DNA from: Vandiemenella viatica
Lineage: Eukaryota; Arthropoda; Insecta; Orthoptera; Morabidae
DNA: 64,000 bases
Direction of reading: 5' to 3'
Assembly: GCA_031002005.1 (NCBI GenBank)
Contig: JARYHS010008074.1
Coordinates: 275,095,930 to 275,159,929, forward strand
A program made the position numbers and the translations under genes. Shown here piece after piece: positions 1 to 13,797 of this stretch (the first letter of the stretch is position 1; the number at the start of each line of letters is the position of its first letter). The notes beneath the pieces are model-generated. The model did not search any database. It was not told the origin of the DNA and was given only the letters and a program-made list of their open reading frames with translations.

Positions 1-590
1 TTGGGAGTAACAGTACAAAGAAACATGGAATGGGACTTGCAGATTAATTCGGTAGTAGGTAGAGCTAATTTTAGGCTGCGATTCATAGGTCGAATATTGA
101 AAAATTGTAATGAACAAACAAAGGAGATAGCGTACAAATCTCTTGTGCGTCCACATTTGGACTATTGTTGTGCCATTTGGGATCCATTTCGTAAGGGGTT
201 GATCGAAAGTACAGAGAAGAGCCGCTCGATTCGTGACCGCTTGCTACAGTCCTTATGAAAGCGTCACAGAAGTGATTAGTAGATTAGGTTGGGAGTCTCT
301 GGTAGATAGACGACGCACGTTTCGTATAAACTTATTGGTAAACATGTGTACTCAGACTTTCACTCACGAGTGTAGTGAAATACTTCGTCCACCAACCTAT
401 TTGAGCCAGAATGACAGGAAAGATAAGATTAGAGAAATAAGGTGCCGCACTGATTCTTATATGAATTCTTTTTTCCCTCCTAACATTAGGGATTGGAATG
501 CACAGCAAAGAGATTAGCTTTGGTGCTGAGCACCCTCTGCCAGCCACAATTTTGTGAATTGCAGAGTATATATGTAGATGTAGATGAAAT
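1..590 (+). mobile_element. 3' end of a non-LTR retrotransposon (LINE), decayed
   Basis: Two overlapping frames encode the C-terminal part of a reverse-transcriptase polyprotein. Frame 1 (1-258) contains KSLVRPHLDYCCAIWDPF, the conserved block after the RT palm in CR1/L2/Jockey-type LINEs. The protein then continues in another frame (about 210-517) through AARFVTACYSP and LGWESLVDRRRTFR to FFPPNIRDWN, so there is a frameshift near 205-230. The untranslated tail ends near 570-590 in a short TAGATG-type repeat, as in LINEs that end in a microsatellite rather than poly(A). The same 3' end recurs inverted at 31893-32310. The element continues upstream of the window. It is non-functional as read; the clade call comes from motif memory only. 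Confidence 0.8.
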
Positions 591-2619
591 TATTCACAGA
601 ACTGTACTTCTGTATTACAGGAGGCGGAGAAAAACAAAACTAATTTTCACTGCGGTCAGAATTCACCAGTCAGTAATTAAAGTTATACATTATTGCCACT
701 CTCTAAACGTAATGTTCCGCCCGCCTTTTAATCTCGACAGAAGCATACCTGTGTTGATCCGCGTTATCTCAATGAAATATCCTCAGTCATCGTTAAATCT
801 ACAGTGGATCAGTCAGTGGACCTATCGCCATGCCGAAAATAAATTTTCTGAAAGTGTGAAATTACTTAAGGGAATTTAGAGAGCAATGGTGCAGTGAGTG
901 GACGGAAGTAAATTATACTGTCTACATGAAAGCGACACTACTAAATAAAATAAATGATGTATAATTGAGCACGTTGGTCATATTTTTTTCATTTTTAGGT
1001 CATATTTACCGATTTTTAAGGTCATATTTGCCTGCACATTTTCCTGGTCATAAAGATCCGAACCCTAATAATTACACTGTGCCTTCAGTGGAGGTTAACA
1101 CTACAATCAATGATGCTGTTTTTCTTCGGTGTCTGAGAAGTTGCCGCTTCTACCGTTCTTGAAAGGAGTTCTTTTTATGCTTCTTGCTTGAAGAACCGTT
1201 TTTGAACAGTTTCATGTTTTTAAATACGCACTCGTTCACATAGTCGATCTCATATTCCAGTGCGTTTAAATATAACGCAATAAACTCTTATCGGTATCAG
1301 CTGGCTGGATGTCGGTTGGTCGTTACGAGTGTAAAATGTCCGTTGTGTGGGGTGACTTGGCGGACAGAATTAACGAGCTGCGAAGTGGATTGCCACTTGT
1401 TCGGCGCCGCCATTAGCGCTGTGCGGGGGTGTGGGGTGCTATGTCCGGCGGGCAGTGTGTGTGTCGGTATCGACCGAGCGTGGGCATACGCAGCGGCGGT
1501 TCACTGTTGTTTGATGAAGCCTGTGATGTTTGCAGGCACGACGTGAATTAATATTTAAAACTTGTTAATGGACATTGCCTCGGTATTAGTTCGCCAGATA
1601 GCGTTTGATCGCCTCGTGGGATCACAGAGCAATGTTGAATGGAAACTAATCGTACGCTACAATAACTGAAAGTTCTTCTCTGAAAAGTAAAACTTTTCTG
1701 TTTTTATTTTCTACCGCTGCGTAAATCATTGATGCAGTAGTGTGATCAGAGAAAACATATAGGTTCTGTTTTATTCACTGCTACATGTTTCATGAAACAA
1801 ACCCCCACCTAATTGCAAAATTGCTGGCGTTTTTAGACCAGCTTAAACTTTTCTTTGATCCCCTTTGCTTTTTGGTTTGTTGCTGTTGCTATGAACTCGG
1901 TATTATATGTATTGAAATGTCATCTTCCAAAGAATGATGGTATGACATAAAAATTCTTTTTGTGGTCGTATGTCAGCAGCGGTAGTTCGCTTTAAAAAAA
2001 TCAGAGTTTGATAAACCGGAAAGACGCGACTTCGTTAGTTAAACTTTCGTTACCTTTACACGCAGCAGGTATCTGTGTTGCTAATGGGTGAGAAATTAAA
2101 GAGAAAAGTAATTAAAATTATTACTTAACTGCAAACTTGCAGCATTTGGGACACTGGAAAGTTATTTAACAGGTTGTGTTGTGAAGCTGCAGCGAGTATA
2201 GGAATGCCAGCGTCTCCATCCTTCCCCGCCCCCCTTATCCGAATTTTCTCCAACGACGGCCCTACTTTAAGAGCCAATCGTCAGAGGGAACTACTGCAAT
2301 TTCAACGTGGTAAAGGCGTGCGACATGTCCGGGTCATAGTAGTCAACCATGACTTCCAAGTAATAATTGTTTCCACCCTTATAATGAGAAAGGTCAAATG
2401 TGTCATAAGAAATGGAACAGCTGCTTCCTTGCTAATTTTGCAGCAATCTTTCAGGCAGTTTAGAAGGCTCACCGTAAATTAGGAGGAAAAAGAAGTCTTA
2501 GCAGCGCGTACGAGACATTCCTCGAAGTTCTTCCAACATATTCTGGCATTTCAGTTACCACGGTTGCAAGTAATATTCATGCTGCGACAAAAATACGTGT
2601 GCGTTGCGCAGTCACTATA
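591..2619. other. Non-coding stretch with a CpG-rich patch
   Basis: No gene is supported here. Most is AT-rich. About 1310-1550 is rich in GC and CpG, with TGTG/GCGG runs. It could be a promoter-type CpG island or a degraded repeat, but I see no TATA box, initiator or convincing first exon. Open frames such as 493-879 and 1316-1546 show no recognisable domain. Confidence 0.4.
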
Positions 2620-2848
2620 AATACTATCGGCCGCACTCTGCATAGCACCCTGTGGACGCGGGTTCAAATCTCCGTCTAGCCGTCCAGATTTGGATTTTCA
2701 ATGGTTTCCTCATATCACATCTATGGTATTGCCAGGACGGTGCAATTAAAAAAAGTCTATATCTCAGTTCTTTCCCGCTCTTCTCCCCAAGTCCTTTACC
2801 GCCACTAATAACCTTGATTTCGACGATGCTTAGAAACGTAATGAAAAA
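2620..2848 (+). mobile_element. tRNA-derived SINE (family A), diverged
   Basis: A B-box-like GGTTCAAATCT at 2661-2671 is followed by the family body: a CCAGATTTGG-type block, a GGTTTCC block, pyrimidine-rich CTTTCCCGCTC and an AATAACC/TTTCGACGATG 3' region. The 5' tRNA-like head is poorly preserved. Family A is defined by the better copies at 21293-21541 and 55635-55862. Confidence 0.7.
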
Positions 2849-5621
2849 AAGTAACTTCTTATCACTGTTGCTGACAATTTAAGTGTGGATCTTCCTCGTC
2901 TAAGCTTTTTCATGATAGTGATAATAGCCAGAGTGTCTTCAAATCATGGCAAATAGTTTCAAACGTCTAATTCGAAATTAGTGCAATTTTAAGTCTTTCT
3001 CCGATTCTGGGAAAGCCGGAAAATTTTACAATAGCGTAACTGGCCAGATTTTTATTGCTCCTCGGTCAGTTGTAATCGATTAACGTGGAAATTAAATAAA
3101 TGCCTCTGACAAAACGTTCAGTTAAAATAAGTCAAAAACACGTAAATTTATCCCAATGTAATCGATTGTGACGCCGTTAATGAAGACGTAAGTACAAAAT
3201 TGGCAAATTGATACGTTGTTACATGGTAGTAAAGAAATTAATGATAAAATCACACGATTGAAACAACTGTGCTGGAAGCAGTCGTAGGGAAACTCGGAAC
3301 GCGAAAATATGCCAGTTGAGAGGTATAATTTCAAGTATGTGTGGGCTATAGAGAGTGAAGGAGCGGGAGCTGTAGTGTCATGTAGGTGGATAGTCCCTAG
3401 ACACTGACATAGCTCCTGTAGCTGCCTGCCAAAAAGCTGTCAGTGGCTGCACTGTGAGAGGGACCTCACCGCGTCTCCGACTCTCTCCTCCTCTCCGCTC
3501 GCCGCCGCCCACATCACATTCGCTCTCATAAGTGTTGCTCCAGCGGAAAGTAAAAACCACACCGCCCACAGCACTCCCGGCTTGCGACCAGTTCCATCTC
3601 GTGCAGCATTACTTTCTTCTATCTATTGCTGGTGGAACATCCAATGGATAAGTTGGGAAGGCAATATAAATATAATATCTGTGAAATTATGTGGTTTCTA
3701 CTTATCATTAAAAATACCGGTTAACAGTTGTCGTTCGGATCATAGGTGCAGCTGTATTGTATGCGATGTTAAACTAGCTATTTCTAAGGTTATTCACGAA
3801 ACTGGCTTGAAATCATTTTCATCTGCTCTGTTAGTTTATCGAAGGAGAAAAACTCTAGTCACGCAACTTCATGTGACAAAAAGTACCCCACAAGTAATTA
3901 TCCTTTTGTTTGTGTATCTGTTGCTTGAAGTAGGAATTGCAGACTCTATTCGCCTGATTTGCTGAAATCTTCAATACCACCAAACAGTTCTGCCAGCAAC
4001 TCCGCTATTTTCTTGATCATTTAAGGAAAGTCTCTGGGGTTGCCTTTTACTTAGAATTTTCACTATTCTGTGATTTTGGTAGAGCATTTTTCGGTGACAT
4101 TTTGAACATGGTGAGTAGCCAAAAATCATGAGGAACGAAGTATTAAACTTAATCTGTCAATCCTTTGTACGTCTATCTTTCGCCAAATAAAACATAATGA
4201 TGTGTGTAGCATACACTCCAGTATCAATCCACGCATTTACTACGCACAGCTGAGTGCCACACCAACTTCCCACCATAGGACAAGCGTGCTTCATTCGTTT
4301 CGGCTCTGATATTCTCTCTTCCTTTGAGCTTGATTTGCTCCAAGATTATACTACGGTTCTTCCCGGATGTCTGACATTTGCGGTGTTTTAGTTGAACTAA
4401 CCAGTAAAATTGTTAATTTGAATTGTTTAAATTAAGGTATTGATTAGAGAAATTACTGCGATTGAAAGCAGTTTCGAGGTGCCAGGTAAACTGCACAATT
4501 CTGTAGACCATTTGTGTATCACCATTTCCTAACATTGAGGATGTGGCTATTTTGAAATCTGTTACTTTGTTTTTTAAATTATGGAAGTCGAAATTACGTT
4601 TGTTATTTTCTTTACTAGTCACGAGAGGAATTTGTTTAGAATATTACTAGTTATTACAACAATAACAAAGTGCTTACATTTCATTTTATGGAGAAACTAT
4701 ATGTAAAATCAGACTTAGTAGTATGCAGGAAATTTATACCCAGAACCAAAAACAGTTGTAGATTCTAAGGCCAAATAACCAATAGACCTGGCAAACTGGA
4801 AATCGTTATTTATTTAAAACTGGCTTTTTAACAAAGATAAATAACTTCCAAAAAATCTGATCATGAAAGGATATTTGCCTAACTGTTGATGAATTTAACA
4901 GAAACAACGGGACACCATTACTATATGCAAAATACTGTTTGAGGTCAAACATGCGTATGTTATTGTTGTAAAGCACCTCAAAGTTTATCAGCTACCTCCG
5001 TGCATCATTTATCGGTTCTGTCGACTCGAGCGCAAAGATTTTACTCGCGTGCAAAATGCGTAAATCGTCGCTAAGTTGAAGAAACTCTCGACGCATGTGA
5101 AGAGTTGGCTGATTAATCGATTTGACTAGATGCTGAAGAAATAAATATAAGTTGTGCCAGCATTTGACTGACGGACTGAATAACAGCACGCTGTTACCTG
5201 TTGGCATTAATTGGAGCATGTCAAATCCAATTACTGCACGAGATGCGTAAATCCAATTAGAAGCAGGCAGGTTCGCAGCTGTCTGATTTCCTCTCTCTAC
5301 ATTGTATCAGAGATCATCCGAGCAAGACAGCATTTAAAACTTTCCCCTCACAGTAAGTTAAGTACCCAATGAATACAGAAACTGTATATGCTATTCATTT
5401 GATTGTTCTCTAGCGAATATGCAAATGAAAATCTGACGCTGTCATTTAAGATTATCCGAACCTACACAGAAACTACGTTGCCAGAAGGATCTGATGTTAT
5501 AACACGCGGCATCTCAGATACGTCATTCTAAATATCTCAACTGTTAGTAGTGAACTTTTCAAAGAAAATAAAACGAAATTTATCAGATGGATCTCCTTAT
5601 TTTACCTGCCTTGGCATGATC

Positions 5622-5678
<57 letters not shown>

Positions 5679-6740
5679 GCGCGCGGCTAGTATTTTCTGA
5701 AAATTCATTTGCCGACGCTGTTTCTGATTAGAAAGTTAACAATGAGGGAATAAAGGCTTTGGGTAAATTTTTATCTCCGTGGACCTGCCAGCAGTTGAAA
5801 CGTTTTTGTCTAACAGAAATAATGAATTATAATCAAAACAATTCGCTCTTTTCTTTTGGAAACTGAACATCTGTGAATATAGGAACTAGTTTTAAAGAAT
5901 AAACAGTGATTATTAAGGTAATCTCGTTGTGAAAACTCGTTTCTTGCTCCGAAAAGTGCCTACGACGCATTTTCTGAAGAGTTAGATTACTAACATTAAA
6001 GTCTGCAAGTAAAATTTAGTAACACCGCCATTTAATAGCGAGTAGCACGCCGCTTGTGTTGATGATATAAGACACTTGCGAGGGAGGATCTCGCAATACT
6101 CACCGATTTTGATTACTCCTGTAGAACCGCACATTAGTAGTCAACGTATATTTCGAAACAAGAAAACGGTGTTTAGGTTATAAATGTGCTGTCCTTTCAG
6201 ATGGAATCGGTAGAGAATGAATGAGTAATTTCATTAATATGTGTGGTCGGAGCCAAGTTTTCGAGAGTTTTGGGTGTGTTTTTTTTTAGTTACACAGCTG
6301 CTAATAATCCACTTCTCCTTATACGGTTTCAGTTGATGGTGTCATTAGTCCTTGGAGGTTGTTTCTTAAAATTTAATATATATTTTTTTTAATTTGTCGT
6401 TTGGTCAAAATAATTTCTAATTGAGGTACTGTTTTTTTCACAGTAAAATATCACTTTTAATTAGTGTGAAACCAGGAATAAATCTGACACTTGGCGATAA
6501 TCTTAACGAATGTATTTTTCAACAGTTTACAAAAGACAATTTTACTTAGTTGGTGATAAAAATAAAAACACAGCAAAATAATTTACAGAGCCACGAACAT
6601 CAAATAATATTCCATCTGCGCCAAATGTGCGTTTACCGCTGTCGACGTGCATGAAAGGAAAGTTATTAATTTTCAGAAGCGCCGGTTTGCTTCCTTCTTA
6701 ATTGAAGAGCATACCATGTGTATGAAAACTTATAATCATA
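2849..6740. other. Non-coding AT-rich DNA
   Basis: No supported gene. About 3460-3560 is a pyrimidine-rich, CpG-containing patch (CTCTCCTCCTCTCCGCTCGC). The rest is AT-rich with a microsatellite at 5625-5685. Open frames here (for example 3582-3965) have no domain, biased composition or splice context that supports coding. Confidence 0.4.
5625..5685. repeat. (CA)n microsatellite grading into GCGCGC
   Basis: About 25 CA dinucleotides followed by GCACGCGCGCG. Alternating purine-pyrimidine throughout, so potentially Z-DNA forming. Confidence 0.97.
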
Positions 6741-6879
6741 CCTGGTGCGTTAGCGTTCTGTCGTGGTATTCGGAAGGACACCGTTCTGATCCCCATTCGA
6801 ATTTCGCTTTTACACGATTTCGCGAAATTACTCGAGTGGAATGCTGGGATGATTCCTTTCGAAGACTATGGCCAAACTG
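6741..6879 (+). mobile_element. SINE family A, 3'-truncated upstream copy
   Basis: The head GTGCGTTAGCGTTCTG...ATTCGGAAGGACACCG, a degraded B box (GTTCTGATCCCC) and the start of the body (GGAATGCTGGGATGATTCC) match the family. The copy breaks off after CTATGGCCAAA, just before a second copy in the same orientation. Confidence 0.75.
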
Positions 6880-6899
6880 ACGTTCGTTACCCTCGATCA

Positions 6900-7132
6900 T
6901 CTTCGCGCTCTAGCGGTTAGCGCTCTGGCCTCGCATTCGGGAGGACGCCGAATCGAATCCCCGTCCGGGCATCTAGATTTGGGTTTTCCATGGTTTCTCC
7001 AAATCACTCCAGGCGAATGCTGGGATGCTTCCTTCAAAAGGCCATGGCTGAATTCTTTCCCGTTCCTTGTCCCCAGTCCCGTCCGGCCCCTAATGGCCGC
7101 GACGAGGCGTAAAGCCATAAGTTAAAAAAAAA
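6900..7132 (+). mobile_element. SINE family A, nearly full length with poly(A)
   Basis: The A-box region (CTCTAGCGGTTAGCGCTCTGG), the conserved CGCATTCGGGAGGACG linker, a B-box-like AATCGAATCCCCG, then the body (CCAGGCGAATGCTGGGATGC, AAAAGGCCATGGC) and the tail (GACGAGGCGTAAAGCC) ending in A9. It sits head-to-tail with the truncated copy at 6741-6879 and gives a dimer-like arrangement. Confidence 0.9.
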
Positions 7133-10100
7133 TCAAGTATTGGTATGGATTGTTAAATAGTCACGGAAGAATAAAATTTTAACTGCGTCAAGCTATCTTC
7201 TGGTTGCTTACTTTGTTTAAAAAGTGATGTGTTATTCCTAAACTTCCTAAAGAAATTTATCATCTCATCTCCCTGCAAAAGTGGTCATCACAGACAGTGC
7301 TGACTGACCCCAGAAATGTTTTCAGTTTTTGTAAACCTATGAGTTGTTAAGGAATACACATTACACTTGAAAATAATAATATAATACACTTTTTACAGAT
7401 CATTGCTTAAAATTGAGAAACATTAGCAACCTTGTAAAAAATCGAAAATCAACCGCTTGAACCAAACTTGCGAAGATAAAGTAAACGTTGACAGCTACAT
7501 CAAAGCCGTGGATTTAAACTGTTTTAAACTTTTAAGAACTAACAGCGGAAAATGAACTTAAAGTATTCAGATTTTTTTTAAAAAAACTATTGGCTTTCCG
7601 ACTTTACGTGTATCAATGAAAATTATCAATTTTGTCATTCTATGTCACATGAGATTTCTAAAGCCGATATTTAATAGTTAAAAACAAGTGTTCAAAATTT
7701 GATCAAAATCATATAAATATTTCTGATCCTCCCTCTGTTAGTTGGAACCGGTGTTCTAGTTCAACATATCAAGGTTGTCTTCTGCTAAAAAAGAAAGACA
7801 AATCTCTCTATCATTTACATGTGGGTGTGTGTGCTCCCGATTAACTAATAAGACCTTAAATGAAACTAAAGGAAGAATACGTAGGTAAAAATATGTTCCG
7901 GAGTCTCATATCCTTGTTCGTAGATTATACGAAGTATCTATTCCACTGTAAAGAGCAGTATATTTGTGATAGGTAAATTGGCCAGTGTGAAGCTAGTATA
8001 TGAGATTTAGCTGCTGGTGCTGGGCGGCGCGCTGTGGTGGGTGCCTCACCTGGCTGGTGGTCGTCGACCCCGCCCGCCGGCCACCGCAAGTGGGTCACTG
8101 CAGCCAGCCGGTCAACAGCCTCCACACACCACAGTCAGCTACAGCAATCCAACACCTTACAAACACATCTCGAGGAATGGTTCTTCTTGAATTGGTCTGG
8201 ACGTTACATGGGCCGAGTTTTCACATGATCGATCACGTTGTGCGGCCCCATATGTCCGGCGGTAGAGACTGAGTGCAAAAACAACCATCGACATCCATAT
8301 CCGAACAAGCCATATGTACTGCATACAATATGAATGCTCTGTAGAGAGCGAAGGTTAGAAAATTATTCAAAAATTTCATATTGCACGGTCTTCAAATGGC
8401 ATCGTGATATACCATATACTGCATCTACAAGTTTTTGACCAATCCTCCTAATCTGGTTCTAACCATTGTGTCGGTCGGATTGTGTTGTTCTGTGCAGCGC
8501 AGCGCTGTTGGGATCAAGGCGTAAAGTGTGTTTAGGGCTGGAATCACCGGTTGTAGTGTTTTTATAGTGCAACAGTTGGAATAGCAGTACATTGTCTGCC
8601 GTGTAGACGACTCATTGTATCGTGAAGTGCTTGTTGCTACCTAGCTGTGTGAGCCTGCGCTGGAGATGGCAGTGGCTGTCCAGTGTGTAGTCCGTCCTTG
8701 CGGCGGTGACCTTGGCAGCTCTCCTCTGGCGTCATGCTGGATGCCAGCCTACGCACATCTTGCCGTCGCGTACACAAACTGCGTGCCAGCCCGATCCCTC
8801 GCTCGTCGGTGGTTTCCATCAACTGTGTTATACCTCGATAACAACTCCGTATTACAATTATTTGGGTTGGATTCTCGTTGCATTCCGCAACTGTTGTCTG
8901 TCGCTATCTAAATTTCTTAGCACTGTTTTCTGCTACAACTACCCATGTGACTGATGGTGAAAACTACAGCTAGCATTGCATTATTATTATTTCTGTGACG
9001 AGTAATATTTCACGAGAATTTCGCAGCGTGAAGTTGCACTCGTAGATTAAACTATTTCAACATTGTACGTTGCAGCGGTACTTGTTTGGTGGAGAATACC
9101 TAGTTATCACCCACTAGAAGTTGAACTAATTGTTTGTTTTCGTAAAGTCATTGACACGATGTCTCATTCTATGTACAAGTGATGCGACTTTTAAAACATA
9201 TAATGAGGGTATTACGAACTGTTTCTCTTAGAATTATTCCAGAAACTTGTGCAGTTATTATGTACATCCAAACTGAAATAAAAAATCCTCTCTCCGTATT
9301 GGTGACGAATAGTTGCTGTGCTTTGATTTAATCATGATACACTTTCATCGTTCCAGTTAGCCATTCAATATTTTGATGCAACCATGATGCATTGGTGTTT
9401 TTTTTAAATGTATATTTAGATAGCGCTTGTGAGGTAGGCTACAAACCTTTGAATAGTATTAATGTAAAAACAAACTTTAAATGTGTGAACCAATGTTTTC
9501 AGCTTTAAATTTAAAATAATGTTTCATCAGTTTTAAGCGCAATGATGTACTAAAATTAGGCCGAGAGTTTGTTATGAAGCTGAGAGATTAACTGCCGCTG
9601 CCTCCGGCTGGAGTCCAGCCACGTAGACGGAGAAAGTGGCGCCGGGGAGAGGTGCCACTCCAGCGCCTGCCGCCGCGCGGAAACTAGCCCGCGTTGCGCA
9701 ACAGCCGCGCTGCCAGCTGGACAACTCCCGCACCTCACGCGACACGCGGCGTCTTAACGAAACTGAGATTCAGGGCACGTCCAGATACCCTACGACGCTC
9801 GTTTTTCGCGTGAATTGAAGCAAACCAATACCAATTTATATCATAAATACTAAATTCGACAATATAAGTGCCATTTAAAGTAGATAAAAATGAATTTAAA
9901 ATAAATTGTGACACTTTGGAAGTGAAAATGTCAAAGTTCATGTTAAGAAAGTTGTCGCAGAGCGAAGGTAATGCAGTTAGAATTAAAGGGAACTCCCTTG
10001 GAGGTGCGGACAGGCGTCTGCTCGTCGATTGAACCAGGAAGCTGAGCGATTGGAAGCCAGGCAGACCCACGAATTCGGCCCAGGTGTAAAATGAGGCGCG

Positions 10101-12200
10101 ACACCGAGCGATGTTACGGCAACGGAGTTGCTTCCACCCGACGTGGTTGTTTTTACCCCTCTGAAACACTTGTTACAGTAGATAATTACCTAGTAATAAT
10201 TTGTCTTCTGTTCTTAAATAAAATATTATGCTATAAACAAAATATTTTGTTTCCCTTGGTGTTCACTAAATAAACACGTATTAACATTAACACTTAGGTT
10301 AGTAGCTCCAACTACAAACAACCCGCAATTTTTTTAGTATTGCGTTATGTTAATACTATAAAGGGTTCAAATAAAGTGAATGTTGAGACACAAAGTGGTA
10401 AAACAAGTGTTGCTGTCTACCCATGTACATTCGTACCTGTCCAAACATGGCGGTGACGTAATGCACATACTTCATTATACGTACGGAGTACCAGGCACGC
10501 GGAAAACCCAACAGCAAGAGCTAACGCTCAAATACCAGGGTTATATCAACGACTAACATTTCGGCTTCTTGTACCTATTTGAATTACGGAATTGGACGTC
10601 CCAAATAAGAATGTAATAAAACTACATTAGCTGGATAGCACCCAGAAAATATTTAGTGATACAAACATCACCTGGAAGAGAAAAGATTGAAGGCAGCGTA
10701 ATATTCAAACGCGGTTACCCCACACGATCTATGAGATTAAAGTCCTTCAATTGCCACATTACACCGCGAAAAATTAATACATGTTTTGTCATTATCGAAT
10801 GCTGAAACAGAAATTTTCTTTAGAAAAATTACATCAAAGGAAACTGTCTAGTTTCATAAATATAATTCTCCTCTGTAAATTGTAAAAAGTTAGTAAAACA
10901 TGTTTTGTCACAGTGGTAGTGTAGCTGGTAGCAGGTTTGGTTCAGTTGTATCGTTGTATAGCAATGGAAACTGAATTCTCGTTGAAACTATCAGATTAAG
11001 ATATCAACTTTTTAAATTTTTAAAAATACTTTATGTAAGTAATTAATGATGTGGGATAAAATACTGTGGTTTCGTAACGTTAAGTCACTTATCCCTGGTA
11101 AAATGATTATAATTCGTAAACAAAGCTTTTCATTTTAATACAGGAATTTGGGAAACGGGAGGACAACAAACATTCCAGCGATTGCATGACTTGTAGTTCA
11201 AATAAAGTATCAACGGAAGGAGAAATGGAAGCTGTTGGCTATCATTTGAACGGGATGGTTTAAGATTTTTTTTATCCTGCTTACGAAAAAGTCTTCATCG
11301 TTACAATAGGAGACAATACCGACTAAAATATCGTTTTAGACTAAAGTTTATGACCAACTGATATGCATAGAAATGAAAAAATTACACAAATGTCAACTAT
11401 TCAGCCCATGGGAACTGTTCATTACAGTTGACGATTGAGAAGAATAAAAACTTGACTGTATCAACTGCACAAACTATGTTGCATTTAGTAAAGGTGTCTG
11501 TATCCTGCTGTAAACACAAAAAGCGAAAATTTTAACACTATTACTAGAATTGAGTGGTTACTTTACATTTTCATTGACGGTCAATTACACAGAATAATTA
11601 ACAGCACTTTAAGCTGTAGAGACATTTGTGTAAGTATACTCTTATAACAACATACCAGCAAATCGAAATGCCCATTTTCATTAGCCGAAAGTGAAATCTG
11701 GCAGAAATAAAGAACCAACACGGAGGCCAATGAAGCTTGCGTGGTTGTATCGCTACGTTCTCGTTTTGCGCGCCGTTTAGTTCCCGCCCAGCAGATTGCA
11801 CAGCTGCAAATCCACCTGTTGCAGCAGCCAGGCGCTCATATCTGCTACCCGCACTGCCGCGTCCATCTTTCCAGTTTGCCATTAAAAAGTACGAGACCGT
11901 AAGAAAAACATGACGGAAGATGTTAAAATTACCATGAGATGATAAGCCGACCCAAGTAATTCGCTCGTTGTAAAATGAAATTCTGATAGTAATTTAAACT
12001 GTTTGGATTTTTACATCTGCTCTGGTAACGCAGCTTAATGGACTGTTGGCAGCTGAGTGACATAAGGCCTGCTGCATTTAGTCTTTAAAGGCCAGTGCCG
12101 ATATTAATAAGGACAGAAAGCAGTTCAGTGTAAACATAGAGCTCTACAAAGGCGGAGGAAAATTTTTAAAAGGTTGAAAACTGTTAGTGATAGTCTAGGA
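7133..12200. other. Non-coding DNA with GC-rich patches
   Basis: No gene supported. CpG/GC-rich patches lie at about 8010-8130, 8640-8830 and 9590-9780 (for example GCCTGCCGCCGCGCGGAAAC), between AT-rich stretches. They might be regulatory or promoter-like, or old repeats. The longest open frame (9735-10169, minus) has no recognisable domain. Confidence 0.35.
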
Positions 12201-12202
12201 AA

Positions 12203-12262
12203 TTACTCCAAAAGCGGGGGTTGAACCCACGTTCACCGTATCCTCATACTAGCAGAGGCGTT
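12203..12262 (-). pseudogene. tRNA-like remnant
   Basis: On the minus strand a T-arm-like palindrome, CGTGGGTTCAACCCCCGC, contains a B box (GGTTCAACCC). It is preceded by a possible anticodon hairpin, GTATGAGGATAC. The 5' acceptor and D arm are not convincing, so this is a tRNA-derived fragment or the head of an otherwise unrecognisable SINE rather than a functional tRNA. Confidence 0.35.
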
Positions 12263-13797
12263 CTTTGTAAAGTGTGAGATACGACTGAATACATATGATG
12301 CTTAGCAATAAGTAATGCATCAATAGGGAGAAGACGAATACTTCAAGAAAAAGGGAACACTGCAAAAAACCTGCGATTGAAATTAATTATGTCACAAAAT
12401 CAGGTATGGGTACAAGGAATTTATTTTCAAAACAATACAAAAATAACTAGAAAAAGAACAGTATCTTTTGAATCTTGCACACAATGTAGATGATTGATAT
12501 ACTGCACCGGTGAACTGGTCGCTGCACTAGTACCACTACATTGGCACTGACCGTACCACAGAAAAGTTCTGCAGGGCAGTCGAAATTAAGAATTCTGCCA
12601 TCACAGACGGTGTTAGGCGACTATGAAAGTGTAAATTTCGAAAGCAGGTGCTATCTACTTTATCTTCTATTGGGTAAGCCGCCACTTGCAATCCGATATC
12701 AAACATTTTTTTATTTTTTTAATTTTTTTTATCTGCTGTAACCTATAGGATGTTAAACAATCAGCGGAATTAGTTGTTAAAAATTTCACTGAACTAGTCG
12801 CCACTAAAACATAAGGCGTCCATTTTTGGAAACTGACGATATCTCACCTGCTAAAGTGCTCCACTGTTTCGTTAGAATTGGTTACGATGCTGACACGCCC
12901 ATCACAACAATCCATAAAAGTTTTTTGACTTTACCGGCGGTATGGTAGCAGAGTGATTATGGCACTTTCCTCGAAAATTCCACTGCGGTGGCTTTGCTGT
13001 GATCATGTGAGATACTCCAGGTCTCTCCGTGACTCGCATTCCTTATTAAACTATAGGCGCAGTCGACAGAGGCTGAATGCATTGCTAAGAAATTCTGACA
13101 ACAAGTTGTATGACAACAAGAATGTGAGATTTCACTGAACAGTACCTGATTTTTGATACATCAGTTCTCTGCTGTTATCTATCGCTGCCACCGAGCGCAC
13201 ATCATAATAGTTTAAGGCAGCGTATTCCGAACTGGAATAAGTGAGAAGTTTAGCAGAAATGTAATTTCCTATGCACATAACTAAACTTTCATAACATATC
13301 CGGTACACTGCAGTTTGTACGACATTTAATTTGCAATTTTATAGCTAACGGCCACTAGAAGTGCAAGTCGCAAGAAACTCAAATTCAAATGTCACTCGTA
13401 GCTGAACCATCACCAGAAGCGGTTCAGCGGAATGCGAATGTATCTTTTTTTAAAATAATTATATTAATTTAGAACTCACATTTTTTAATCCTAATATTCT
13501 TAATTTTTGACGAATGTATAAGTGTTTGACTGTTTATAAGATAAACACCGCTAATCACTTGTAGAACCGATTGCCACCACAAAATATAAGTTTAAATTTT
13601 AATGCCTTAACATCATAACATATTTTCATAGAGATTGGAGAGAGCTGTAAACAGAGTACTTTCCCGGGAATATTCCGTCCATAATCAACGCTTAGCAGCC
13701 TAAATGAAAATAGTATTTTTTCTAATTTTTTTCTATTGCATAGTCTTTTAGAATCATTCAAATAAAATCTTTACTTCATAGTCGCAAAGCGGTGCGG
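12263..13797. other. Non-coding AT-rich DNA
   Basis: No supported gene, RNA or recognisable mobile element. Short A/T runs only, for example at 12705-12730. Confidence 0.4.

Noticed and set aside
3582..3965. 127-codon open frame
   Set aside because: No domain or compositional support; appears to be chance.
6897..7118. Open frames in both strands across the SINE
   Set aside because: Chance frames through a SINE; the same happens in copies at 21229-21502 and 38349-38610.
9735..10169. 144-codon open frame on the minus strand
   Set aside because: No recognised domain, mixed GC-rich and AT-rich composition, no splice or start context.
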